From Paratractidigestivibacter faecalis (lineage in GTDB: Bacteria; Actinomycetota; Coriobacteriia; Coriobacteriales; Atopobiaceae): a stretch of DNA of 64,000 nt. The position numbers were made by a program, and so were the translations under genes. Where the stretch lies: the NCBI RefSeq assembly GCF_003416765.1, contig NZ_QSNG01000001.1:1080742-1144741 (forward strand), written 5' to 3'. The notes beneath the pieces are model-generated. The model searched no databases and was not told the DNA's origin. It worked only from the letters and a program-made list of their open reading frames with translations. Within the stretch, counting starts at the first letter, position 1, and every line of letters starts with the position of its first letter. Shown here piece by piece: positions 56,636 through 64,000 of the stretch.

Positions 56636-58921
56636 CTACAGGCCGGCCTTGGCTCGGTTGTAGTTGATGAGGCAGCCGGCCTTGACGATGGCGCGCTCCT
56701 CGGGGGTCATGTCGGCCACGTAGAGGCTGACCTTGCTGACCGAGCCGTCCGCGCGCACGACGTAGGCGGCAACGTCCGCGAGGTCACCGTCGAGCGCGGC
56801 GCGGATGCCGGGCACGAAGAGGTGGTCGCCCACCTCGAAGCAGGGCTCGCTGGCAAGCTGGAAGGGCACCATGCCCCAGTTCATGACGTTGGAGCGGTAG
56901 CGCTTGGTGGCGTACTCGCTGACCACGTTGGCGAGGCCGCCGATGACGCGCTGGCAGCTGGCCGCCTGCTCGCGGGCGCTGCCGTCGCCGGGCTTGACGG
57001 CGTAGATCATGCTGCCGAACTCGGTCTTGGCGGAGTCGGCCGACACACCGGCGCCCTCGAGCGCGCCGAAGACCCGGGCGAGCTCGGGCTCTGCCGCCAG
57101 GTCCTCGCCCGCCACGCGGCGCTTCTCGATGGCGTCCACAGCCTTGGAGCGACCGACATACTCCGGGTCGCGACGGCTGAGGGTGAACTCGGCCAGGCCG
57201 AGCGGGTTGGAGCGGAAGGAGCTGGTCTCGCCGGACGGGATGAGCTCGTCGGTGGTGGTGACGGGGTCCATAATCTTGGAGCAGATGCGCAGCAGGATAT
57301 CGTCGGCAAGCGGCTCCATGGCAGGCCACGGCTTGATGTTGGGGCCCTCGACGAGCTCGTCGGCGGGCGCAGCCTTGCCATAGCCCCAGTACACGCGCTT
57401 GTCGTAGGGCGCGGAGTCAAAGCGGTACTCGCAGGACTCGTCCCAGGTCTCGTCGGGAAGGTCAGTCGCGGCCGTGAGCACGCCGCCGGCCGCCGCCGTG
57501 GCGGCAATGGAGCGGGCGTCCATGAGGGCCACGGCGCTGAGCTGGCCATTTCCGGGCTTGGAGCCCTCGCGGTTGGGGAAGTTGCGCGTGGTGTGGCGGA
57601 TGGAGAGGCCGTTGTTGGCCGGCGTGTCCCCCGCGCCGAAGCACGGGCCGCAGAACGCCGTGCGCACGATGGCGCCGGCCTCCATGAGGTCGTAGACATA
57701 GCCCTGGCGCGTGAGCTCCAGCGCCACGGGCTGGCTCGTGGGGTAGACGGACAGTGAGAACTCGCCGCAGCCGGTGTTGGCGCCCTTGAGCGCGCGGGCG
57801 GCCTGGACCACGTTGCCGAAGTTGCCGCCCGAGCAGCCGGCGATGACGCCCTGCTGGACGTGCAGCCTTCCGTCCACGACCTTGTCCATGAGGCTGAGGC
57901 TGGCGCGTCCGCCGCCCACCTTGGCCGCCTCGACCTCGACGCCGCGCAGGATGTCCTCGAGGTTCTCGTTGAGCTCGTCGATCTCGAAGGCGTTGGACGG
58001 GTGGAACGGCAGCGCGATCATGGGCTTGACGGAGGAGAGGTCCACCTCGACGCAGCCGTCGTAGTAGGCCACATCGGCCGGCCTGAGCTCGCGGTAGTCT
58101 CCGCCGCGGCCGTGCATGGCCAGGAAGGCGTGCGTGTCCTCGTCGGTGGCCCAGATGGAGGAGAGGCAGGTGGTCTCTGTGGTCATGACGTCCACGCCGT
58201 TGCGGTAGTCGGTGTTCATGCTGGCAATGCCGGGGCCCACGAACTCCATGACCTTGTTCTTGACGTAGCCCTTGGCAAAGACCGCCCTGATGATGGCCAG
58301 GGCCACGTCGTGCGGGCCCACGCCGGGACGCGGGGCGCCTGTGAGGTAGATGGCCACCACGCCGGGATAGGCCACATCGTAGGTGTCGCACAGCAGCTGC
58401 TTGGCCAGCTCGCCGCCGCCCTCGCCTACGGCCATGGTGCCCAGGGCGCCGTAGCGGGTGTGGGAGTCGGAGCCCAGGATCATCTTGCCGCAGCCGGCGA
58501 AGTTCTCGCGCATGAAGGAGTGGATGACGGCGATATGGGGCGGGACGAAGATGCCGCCGTACTTCTTGGCCGCGGAGAGGCCGAAGACGTGGTCGTCCTC
58601 GTTGATGGTGCCGCCGACGGCGCACAGGGAGTTGTGGCAGTTGGTGAGCACGTAGGGCAGCGGGAACTCCGTCATGCCGGACGCGCGCGCCGTCTGGATG
58701 ATGCCCACGAAGGTGATGTCGTGGCTGGCCATGGCGTCAAAGCGGATCTTGAGCGCCTCGGGGTCTCCGGAGGTGTTGTGCGCCTGCAGGATGGACCAGG
58801 CGATGGTGCCCTGGCGGGCCTCTTCGGGCGTGGCCGCGATGCCGGCGGCCGCGGCCTCGGACTCGCGGACGAGCTCCTTGCCACCGCGCAGGTAGACGCC
58901 GCCCTCGTACAGCTTGACCAT
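56636..58921 (-). CDS. Aconitase-superfamily hydratase (YbhJ-like)
   Basis: 761 residues, size and sequence style of the E. coli YbhJ group, not the classical citrate aconitases. Cluster Cys candidates: ACGSGG-like [22 protein letters not shown]; substrate loops [19 protein letters not shown] and [16 protein letters not shown], and [12 protein letters not shown] near the C terminus. It probably binds a [4Fe-4S] cluster and hydrates or dehydrates an unknown hydroxy acid. ATG 58921 with GTGGGGA; the frame to 59200 is ignored. Confidence 0.87.
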   Translation of the reverse strand: MVKLYEGGVYLRGGKELVRESEAAAAGIAATPEEARQGTIAWSILQAHNTSGDPEALKIRFDAMASHDITFVGIIQTARASGMTEFPLPYVLTNCHNSLCAVGGTINEDDHVFGLSAAKKYGGIFVPPHIAVIHSFMRENFAGCGKMILGSDSHTRYGALGTMAVGEGGGELAKQLLCDTYDVAYPGVVAIYLTGAPRPGVGPHDVALAIIRAVFAKGYVKNKVMEFVGPGIASMNTDYRNGVDVMTTETTCLSSIWATDEDTHAFLAMHGRGGDYRELRPADVAYYDGCVEVDLSSVKPMIALPFHPSNAFEIDELNENLEDILRGVEVEAAKVGGGRASLSLMDKVVDGRLHVQQGVIAGCSGGNFGNVVQAARALKGANTGCGEFSLSVYPTSQPVALELTRQGYVYDLMEAGAIVRTAFCGPCFGAGDTPANNGLSIRHTTRNFPNREGSKPGNGQLSAVALMDARSIAATAAAGGVLTAATDLPDETWDESCEYRFDSAPYDKRVYWGYGKAAPADELVEGPNIKPWPAMEPLADDILLRICSKIMDPVTTTDELIPSGETSSFRSNPLGLAEFTLSRRDPEYVGRSKAVDAIEKRRVAGEDLAAEPELARVFGALEGAGVSADSAKTEFGSMIYAVKPGDGSAREQAASCQRVIGGLANVVSEYATKRYRSNVMNWGMVPFQLASEPCFEVGDHLFVPGIRAALDGDLADVAAYVVRADGSVSKVSLYVADMTPEERAIVKAGCLINYNRAKAGL

Positions 58922-59037
58922 GGATCCCCACTCTCCCCCGGCAGGCCGGGACACGCAGAAGACTGTTTTGGCGAGAAGTGCCTTTCCGGCCATTATGCCC
59001 CACGGAGGTTGCCATGGGGTTACCGGATGGGCCGGGA

Positions 59038-59547
59038 CTAGGGCAGAAGGGGCGACAGGGCCTCGGACCAGGCAGCGGCGAGGCGCTCCTCGCCCCAGGC
59101 GGCGTTGGCCGGGCTCGTAGAGGGCAGGACCTGCGCGGCAAGGCCGCACCGCGACTCCAGCCAGCGGTGGTACAGGCGGCCGGCAGTGCCACCGTTGCAC
59201 AGCACCGCTCGGACGGGCGAGACGGACGTGATTCTCGCCAGGTCCACGGGTACGACGTTCTTGATGCTGGCGTCCGACGAGCCGCGCACGTCGCAGCTCT
59301 GGACCACGTCCCAGAGGGCCACGCCGTGGGCCAGGAGGAGCCGCCTCTTTGCGGGGGTGTCCTCGTCGGCGGGGACGGGCTCGCCCAGGACGCGCGCCAT
59401 GACGCGCCAGAAGCGGTTGCGCGGGTTGCCGTAGTAGAAGTCGTTGGCGCGGCTCAGCACGGAGGGAAAGCTGCCCAGAACCAGCACGCGGCTGCGCTCG
59501 TCAAAGACCGGCTCGAAGCCGTGGGGTATGTGCTGGTATCCTGTCAT
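59038..59547 (-). CDS. Hypoxanthine-DNA glycosylase (UDG superfamily)
   Basis: 169 residues. Motif 1 [42 protein letters not shown], and LPSTSPANA, typical of TIGR04274 hypoxanthine-DNA glycosylases/MUG relatives that remove deaminated adenine. A TATAAT (59555-59560 minus) ends 7 nt before ATG 59547, which suggests a leaderless transcript and decides against GTG/TTG starts at 59571-59574. Confidence 0.87.
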   Translation of the reverse strand: MTGYQHIPHGFEPVFDERSRVLVLGSFPSVLSRANDFYYGNPRNRFWRVMARVLGEPVPADEDTPAKRRLLLAHGVALWDVVQSCDVRGSSDASIKNVVPVDLARITSVSPVRAVLCNGGTAGRLYHRWLESRCGLAAQVLPSTSPANAAWGEERLAAAWSEALSPLLP

Positions 59548-59554
59548 GCGGTTG

Positions 59555-59560
59555 ATTATA
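59555..59560 (-). promoter_or_regulatory. -10 element implying a leaderless mRNA
   Basis: TATAAT on the minus strand, 7 nt from ATG 59547. The expected transcription start falls on or next to the A of the ATG. No convincing -35. Confidence 0.5.
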
Positions 59561-59583
59561 GGCGCCGCCACCAAGGAGAGACC

Positions 59584-59745
59584 ATGACCTCAGCCCACAG
59601 GGCCCACCGCGACCTGCCGCCCCTTCCCAAGACCCCGCGCGGGCGCCAGGGCTTTGGAGGCCCCGCCGCGCAGAAGGGCATAGGCCCCAACAAGGCCTGC
59701 GGCCACAAGGGTGGCATCCGCCGCCAGGGCTCCAAGCGGGGCTAG
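59584..59745 (+). CDS. Small basic protein, 53 residues
   Basis: ATG 59584 with AAGGAG 5 nt upstream, ending TAG 59743-59745. The C-terminal half is Gly, Lys and Arg rich (GIGPNKACGHKGGIRRQGSKRG in part), a possible RNA-binding tail; one Cys-His pair. It is 1 bp from the GTG of the deacylase gene. No family recognised, and it would be missed by length filters. Confidence 0.65.
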   Translation: MTSAHRAHRDLPPLPKTPRGRQGFGGPAAQKGIGPNKACGHKGGIRRQGSKRG

Positions 59746-59746
59746 C

Positions 59747-60331
59747 GTGGCCGGGCAGAACGAGGCGGCGGCGACCGCCGCACGGCCCGAGATGGGCCCC
59801 GAGGAGTGCTTTGCCGCCTACGAGGCCGCCCATAACCACAGGCCGCTCACAAAGGGGCAGGTGCTCGACCTGCTGGACGGACGCGGCGTTGCCTACGAGC
59901 GCTGCGACCACGCGGCCGTGCGCACCGTGGGAGAGGCCGAGGCGGCCCGCATTCCCTTCAAGCGCCACATGGCAAAGAACCTCTTCCTGCGCGACCCAAA
60001 GAAGAGAAACTACTACCTCTTCACCGCGCCGGACCAGAAGGCCATTGACCTGCGAGTCCTCCAAGAGCGGCTAGGCAGCAAGCGACTCTCGTTTGCAAGC
60101 GCCCAAGACCTTGCGGAGAAGCTGGGCGTCTGGCCAGGCTCCGTCACGCCGTTTGCCGCGCTCAACGAGGACACCCACACCGTGCGCGTGACCATGGACG
60201 CGGACTTTGCGGCCATGGGCTGGATCGGCTGCCACCCCTGCGACAACACGGCCTCCGTCCACCTGAGAACGAGCGACCTCCTGGCGCTGCTGGCAGACGC
60301 CGGCGTGGACGTGGAGCTGCTGAAGGTCTAG
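59747..60331 (+). CDS. YbaK/ProX-type aminoacyl-tRNA deacylase
   Basis: 194 residues from GTG 59747, which directly follows the small ORF stop; ATG 59792 is the alternative. YbaK-domain core from residue about 40: LLDGRGVAYERCDHAAVRTVGEAEAARIPFKRHMAKNLFLRD in blocks, the Lys in KNLFL, and GSVTPFAAL and GWIGCHPCDNTASVHL. These enzymes clear mischarged alanyl- or cysteinyl-tRNA(Pro). The layout fits the ProXp-ala/PrdX type. Confidence 0.87.
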   Translation: MAGQNEAAATAARPEMGPEECFAAYEAAHNHRPLTKGQVLDLLDGRGVAYERCDHAAVRTVGEAEAARIPFKRHMAKNLFLRDPKKRNYYLFTAPDQKAIDLRVLQERLGSKRLSFASAQDLAEKLGVWPGSVTPFAALNEDTHTVRVTMDADFAAMGWIGCHPCDNTASVHLRTSDLLALLADAGVDVELLKV

Positions 60332-60350
60332 GCGTCACGGGCGGCTGCCC

Positions 60351-60430
60351 TTCTCGCCGCCGTTTGCATGTAAACGTAGTCGCTGCGAAGGCGCCCACAG
60401 ACCAGAAGCGCATGCAAACCGCGGCGAGAA
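60351..60430. terminator. Bidirectional 20-bp hairpin with CTTCTCGCC words
   Basis: TTCTCGCCGCCGTTTGCATG (60351-60370) inversely matches 60411-60430 at 19 of 20. It lies between the convergent deacylase and recN genes. Confidence 0.65.
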
Positions 60431-60438
60431 CGGCTGAG

Positions 60439-62070
60439 CTACTTGGACGTCGCGGCCGCCAGCATCTCTCGGGCGTGGGCGAGCGAGAGCTCGGAGGCGT
60501 CGCCGGAGAGCATGCGGGCGACCTCGGCGACGCGGTCCTCTCCGTCAATCTGGGCGATGCTGGTCTGGGGGACGTCGCCGGCGGACTTGCTCACCAGGTA
60601 GTGCCTCTGGGCCATGACGGCCACCTGAGCCAGGTGCGTGACCACGATGACCTGGTGGCTCCTTGCGAGGTCTGCCAGCACGCCCGCCAGGGCCACGGCC
60701 GTGGCACCGCCGACGCCGGCATCCACCTCGTCAAAGACCAGCGTGTCGCAGCCGTCGGCCTCGCCCAGGACCACCTTGCAGGCAAGCATGACGCGGCTGA
60801 CCTCGCCGCCGGAGGCAATGCGGCGCAGCGGCCGCGCCGTGAGCCCGGCGCCGGGGCGGTAGAGAAACTCCACGTGGCTGGGCCCGCGGCGGCCCCACTC
60901 GGCGCGCGGGAGCCTCTCCTGGGTAACCACGAGCTCGGCAGAGCCCATCTGCAGGCGACCCATCTGTTCGCTCACCAAAGCGGCAAGCTGCGGTGCGGCC
61001 TTGGCGCGGGCCTCGTCCAGAGCGTCGGCGCACTTGGCAAGACGAGTCTCGGCCGCATCGACCTCCCCGCGGGCACGACGCTCGGCCTCGCCGCCGTCGC
61101 CGGCGGCCTCCACGACCTCCCGAGCCTCCCGGCGCCGTGCGAGGACGTCCTCCATGCGCGGCCCGAAGGCACGCAGCAGGCCCTGCAGCTGCGACATCCT
61201 GGCGTGCATGGCCTCGAGGGACTCCGGGTCAAACTCCACCTCGTCGGCATAGGAGCGCAGCTCGGACGCCACGTCCTCCACGTCGATGAGGGCGCTCTCC
61301 AGAGACTCCGCAAAGCCGCCCAGGCGCGCGTCGTAGCGTGAGGCGTCCTGCAGAGCGCGCACGGCGCCGCCGATGGCGTCGCAGGCCCCCTCGTCGCCCG
61401 CCAGCAGCGCGTGGGCGCCGGAGGCGGCCTCCACGAGGGTCTCGCCGTGCTCGGCGCGCGGCAAGGCGTCCTCGAGCTCCTGAAGCTCTCCCTCCTGGGG
61501 ATCGACCTCGTCGATGCGCCTCAGCGCAAAGGCGGCCTCCTCGAGCTTCTCGCCGGTTGCGCGGCCAAGCTCGCGGATGCGCTCGAGCTCGGCGGCGGCA
61601 TCCTTGGCGGCGGCAAGCGCCTCCTGGTAGGCTGCGAGCGGGGCCGCCACGGACTCTCCCGCCCAGGCGTCGAGCATCTCGACGTGGGTCTGGACGGCAA
61701 GGAGACGCTGGTGCTCGTGCTGGCCGCAGAGGTCTACGGTGGACCCCACACCGGAGGCGAGCTCGCGCACGCTGGCCATGTGTCCGTCTATCTCCACGCG
61801 GCCGCGCCCGTCCGCGGAGACACGGCGGCGCACCACGCAGCCGTCGGGGTCTCCCCCGCGCACGAAGAAGCGGCCCTCGACGCAGAGCCCGTCTGCCCCC
61901 TCCCGGACGGCAGACGCGTCCGCGCGCTCTCCCACCAGCAGCTTTATGGACGAGAGGAGCGCCGTCTTGCCCGTGCCCGTCTCGCCGGTGAGGACGGTGA
62001 GGCCGCCTGCCGGCTCGATGGTGGCGTCGTGGATGAGGGCGACGTCGCAGACGTGCATCTGGTCGATCAT
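60439..62070 (-). CDS. recN: DNA repair protein RecN
   Basis: 543 residues, SMC-like ATPase. Walker A GETGTGKTAL (residues 29-38), central coiled coil with ELERIRELGRATGEKLEE, ABC signature IASGGEVSRVML, Walker B DTLVFDEVDAGVGGATA, and THLAQVAVMAQRHY. It gathers DNA ends for recombination repair. Overlaps the nadK stop by 4 bp. Confidence 0.95.
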   Translation of the reverse strand: MIDQMHVCDVALIHDATIEPAGGLTVLTGETGTGKTALLSSIKLLVGERADASAVREGADGLCVEGRFFVRGGDPDGCVVRRRVSADGRGRVEIDGHMASVRELASGVGSTVDLCGQHEHQRLLAVQTHVEMLDAWAGESVAAPLAAYQEALAAAKDAAAELERIRELGRATGEKLEEAAFALRRIDEVDPQEGELQELEDALPRAEHGETLVEAASGAHALLAGDEGACDAIGGAVRALQDASRYDARLGGFAESLESALIDVEDVASELRSYADEVEFDPESLEAMHARMSQLQGLLRAFGPRMEDVLARRREAREVVEAAGDGGEAERRARGEVDAAETRLAKCADALDEARAKAAPQLAALVSEQMGRLQMGSAELVVTQERLPRAEWGRRGPSHVEFLYRPGAGLTARPLRRIASGGEVSRVMLACKVVLGEADGCDTLVFDEVDAGVGGATAVALAGVLADLARSHQVIVVTHLAQVAVMAQRHYLVSKSAGDVPQTSIAQIDGEDRVAEVARMLSGDASELSLAHAREMLAAATSK

Positions 62071-62927
62071 CGGCGGGCCGCCTGACCGTAGAAGACGCGG
62101 CTCACCGAGCCGTAGAAGCTCTCGGTGCTGTGGTCCAGCAGGAGGATGTCCCCCTCGCCGCGGCGCACCGTGGCATGCGTGGCCCAGCTGGCGTCCTCGT
62201 CGCCCACGGGCTGGCCGTCCGCAAAGAAGTGCCTGATGACGGGCCTCTCCTGGGACATGTCGATCTCCACCACGTCCGAGGGGGAGGTCAGAAAGGCGCG
62301 GGCCATGATGGTGTGGGGGGCCACGGGCACGCAGACCATGCCGCCAAACTCTGGGGTCACGATGGGGCCGCCCGCCGCCAGGGCGTAGCCCGTGGAGCCG
62401 GTTGCCGTGGAGACTACGAAGCCATCTCCGCGCAGACGGTCGATGTGGATACCCGAGACCGAGACGTCAAACTCCACGATGTCCCCGTGGCCGCCGCGCG
62501 AGAGCGCGAAGTCGTTGAGCGCGAAGCTCCTCACGGTGTAGGTGGAGCCGTCCGAGCGCACGAACTCGCTCTCTATGTCCAGCGTAGCGCGGTGGCTCAC
62601 GTGGAGCTCCCCCGCCAGGGCCTCCCCCACCGTGGCGATGAGGTCGGCCGGTCCCGCGCTGGTGAGAAACCCGAGGTGGCCGTAGGAGATGCCGAGGATG
62701 GGCGTGCCTGAGTAGCCGACGATGCGGGCCGCCCGCAGCAGCGTGCCGTCGCCTCCGAGGGAGACCACCAGGTTGCAGTCGGACGCGTCCACGGCGCGAC
62801 CGGGGAAGAGCTTCTTGTCGTGCGCCCACTTGGCCTCGATGCCTTGCCCGTCAAGCCAAGACTCCAGGCTGCGAGCGCCCTCGACGGCGTCTGGGCGCGA
62901 GTAGTTGGGAACGATGAGGACCTTCAC
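62067..62927 (-). CDS. nadK: NAD kinase
   Basis: 286 residues. Catalytic GGDGTLLRAAR (Asp), substrate loop FALNDFALSR (the NE/D motif, here ND), then TGSTGYALAAGGPIV. It makes NADP. The overlap with recN implies coupling, a common Gram-positive order (tlyA-nadK-recN). Confidence 0.95.
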   Translation of the reverse strand: MKVLIVPNYSRPDAVEGARSLESWLDGQGIEAKWAHDKKLFPGRAVDASDCNLVVSLGGDGTLLRAARIVGYSGTPILGISYGHLGFLTSAGPADLIATVGEALAGELHVSHRATLDIESEFVRSDGSTYTVRSFALNDFALSRGGHGDIVEFDVSVSGIHIDRLRGDGFVVSTATGSTGYALAAGGPIVTPEFGGMVCVPVAPHTIMARAFLTSPSDVVEIDMSQERPVIRHFFADGQPVGDEDASWATHATVRRGEGDILLLDHSTESFYGSVSRVFYGQAARR

Positions 62928-62986
62928 GGCAACCCCCTAGTACGAACATCCGTACGGCAATGGTAGCACACGGCGAGCGGCAGGGC

Positions 62987-63721
62987 CTATCCGCGCGTGC
63001 CCAGCAGCAGGTACTCCACGTTGCCCTTGTGGCCGTGGATGGGGCTCTCGCAGACGCCGGCGACGTTGAGGCCCGCCTCCTCGAAGGCGGTGCGCACCCG
63101 CTCCACCGCGGCGTCGCGCACGGCCTGGTCGCGGACCACACCACCCTCGCCCACGTCCTCGCGAGCGGCCTCAAACTGCGGCTTCACCAAGGTGAGAAAC
63201 GCGCCGTGCGGCCGCAGCAGCTCCATGACCGCCGGAAGCACCGTGGTCACCGACGTGAACGAGACGTCGCAGACGGCCAGGTCCACGCAGGAGGCACCCA
63301 CGGCGGCGGGCACGTCCACGATGTTGGTCCGCTCCATCAGGGTCACCCTCGCGTCCTGCCGAAGCGCCCAGTCAAACTGCGCGTAGCCCACGTCGACGGA
63401 GAGCACCGAGGAGGCGCCCCGGCGCAGCAGGCAGTCGGTGAAGCCTCCCGTCGAGCAGCCCACGTCAAGGCAGGCGAGGCCCGTGGGGTCAACGCCAAAG
63501 TGGTCGAGGCCCCGCTCGAGCTTGAGGCCGCCGCGGCTCACGTAGGAGCCGTGCCCCTTGACGTGCAGCGGGAGGCCTCGCTCCACCTTCTGGCCCGCCG
63601 AGGTCAGCCTCCGGTCAGAAGTCGAGACCTCGCCCGCCATGATGGCGCGCAAGGCCTCGTCCCTTGTCGCAAAGAATCCTTGCTCGACGAGCTCGTCGTC
63701 AAGGCGCTGGCGCTTGGCCAC
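62987..63721 (-). CDS. tlyA: TlyA-family rRNA methyltransferase
   Basis: 244 residues. N-terminal S4 RNA-binding domain (RLDDELVEQGFFATRDEALRAIMAGEVSTSD in blocks), FtsJ-type SAM domain with CLDVGCSTGGFTDCLLRRGA, DVGYAQFDW, and the KDKE-type residues in DVSFTSV and VKPQFEA. Known members 2'-O-methylate 16S/23S rRNA. The GTG overlaps the xseB stop (TAGTG). Confidence 0.93.
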   Translation of the reverse strand: MAKRQRLDDELVEQGFFATRDEALRAIMAGEVSTSDRRLTSAGQKVERGLPLHVKGHGSYVSRGGLKLERGLDHFGVDPTGLACLDVGCSTGGFTDCLLRRGASSVLSVDVGYAQFDWALRQDARVTLMERTNIVDVPAAVGASCVDLAVCDVSFTSVTTVLPAVMELLRPHGAFLTLVKPQFEAAREDVGEGGVVRDQAVRDAAVERVRTAFEEAGLNVAGVCESPIHGHKGNVEYLLLGTRG

Positions 63722-64000
63722 TACTCGGCCCCGCCCGTCTCGCCGCCCGCCTGGGACTCGTCGGCCTCCGGAGACTCGGCGACACCGGCATCCTTGGCCT
63801 GGGCCTCGTCCAGCTTTGCCTCCTCCTCGGGCGAGAAGTCCGTGGCGTCCACGAGGTCCACCGCCTTGGAGCCCAGGGCGATGGCCTCATCGAAGAGGTC
63901 GAGCGAGCGCTCCAGCGAGACGTCCTTGTCGCGGACCTGGGCGACGATGTCGTCAAGCCTGCCGGTGATGTCGCCGAAGGTCTGGTAGCGGGAGGTGTCC
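63721..64000 (-). CDS. xseB: Exodeoxyribonuclease VII small subunit, 5' end outside window
   Basis: The last 92 residues are visible, reading leftward from 63999. F-GDITGRLDDIVAQVRDKDVSLERSLDLFDEAIALG is the XseB core, followed by a Glu/Ala-rich tail of about 45 residues. xseA is expected to the right. Next to tlyA and recN as in many Gram-positives. Confidence 0.88.
   Translation of the reverse strand, partial: DTSRYQTFGDITGRLDDIVAQVRDKDVSLERSLDLFDEAIALGSKAVDLVDATDFSPEEEAKLDEAQAKDAGVAESPEADESQAGGETGGAE

Noticed and set aside
1-64000. CRISPR arrays, rRNA operons, replication origin
   Set aside because: No regularly spaced direct repeats, rRNA sequence or DnaA-box cluster was seen.

Overview
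The window is GC-rich chromosomal DNA with dense, tightly packed genes, many GTG starts and strong Shine-Dalgarno sites. The gene families point to an anaerobic Actinomycetota of the class Coriobacteriia (Olsenella/Atopobium/Collinsella type). They include acetylase-type lysine synthesis, a fumarate-reductase-like flavoprotein, iron-sulfur flavoproteins, PucR regulators, butyrate-kinase-type ATP generation and an HPr-like protein. The lineage is inferred from gene families and base composition; there is no rRNA in the window.

Layout. 1-3.8 kb: the 3'-truncated end of an AddB-like nuclease, a YerC-type TrpR-fold regulator and a small membrane protein. 3.8-5.7 kb: an IS3-family element and a MITE-like palindrome, both sitting in a REP-like repeat. 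5.7-9.6 kb: a lysA-dapA-dapB-dapH operon behind a lysine riboswitch. 9.7-12.4 kb: an M20 peptidase whose last codon is interrupted by a second IS3-family element. 12.4-16.8 kb: LysR, TatA, small proteins, MgtC and phosphofructokinase. 17.0-24.8 kb: acyl module 1 (thiolase-like, DUF35, ACP, phosphotransacylase, butyrate-kinase-like) with a TetR, a PucR regulator and an iron-sulfur flavoprotein. 25.1-32.1 kb: a lower-GC island with two secreted proteins, three permeases, an ABC ATPase, an exported membrane-anchored protein and a double-LuxR membrane regulator. It is bracketed by 28-bp direct repeats. 32.1-46.1 kb: a NADH-type electron-transfer pair, an FAD flavoprotein, a second iron-sulfur flavoprotein, a second PucR regulator, then acyl module 2 (CocE-type hydrolase, ACP, phosphotransacylase, butyrate-kinase-like, MFS carrier). 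46.4-64 kb: mostly housekeeping genes: metallo-beta-lactamase-fold hydrolase, M18 aminopeptidase, DEDD exonuclease, nitroreductase, MATE pump, LacI plus HPr-like protein, SDR, LOG protein, aconitase-like hydratase, hypoxanthine-DNA glycosylase, ProX-type deacylase, and a recN-nadK-tlyA-xseB operon.

How it may fit together. The two acyl modules have the same parts list: PucR regulator, iron-sulfur flavoprotein, acyl-handling enzyme, free-standing ACP, phosphotransacylase and butyrate-kinase-like enzyme. They look like two versions of an ATP-yielding route in which an acyl group is carried on ACP, moved to phosphate and then used to make ATP. The redox genes at 32-38 kb would supply or dispose of electrons. 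This is inference and the substrates are unknown.

Two other signals stand out. A 9-mer (GGCGAGAAG/CTTCTCGCC) is scattered through nearly every intergenic gap, often as inverted pairs, like a DNA-uptake or terminator-associated word. Several families of REP-like palindromes also occur, and both IS elements have landed in or beside them.
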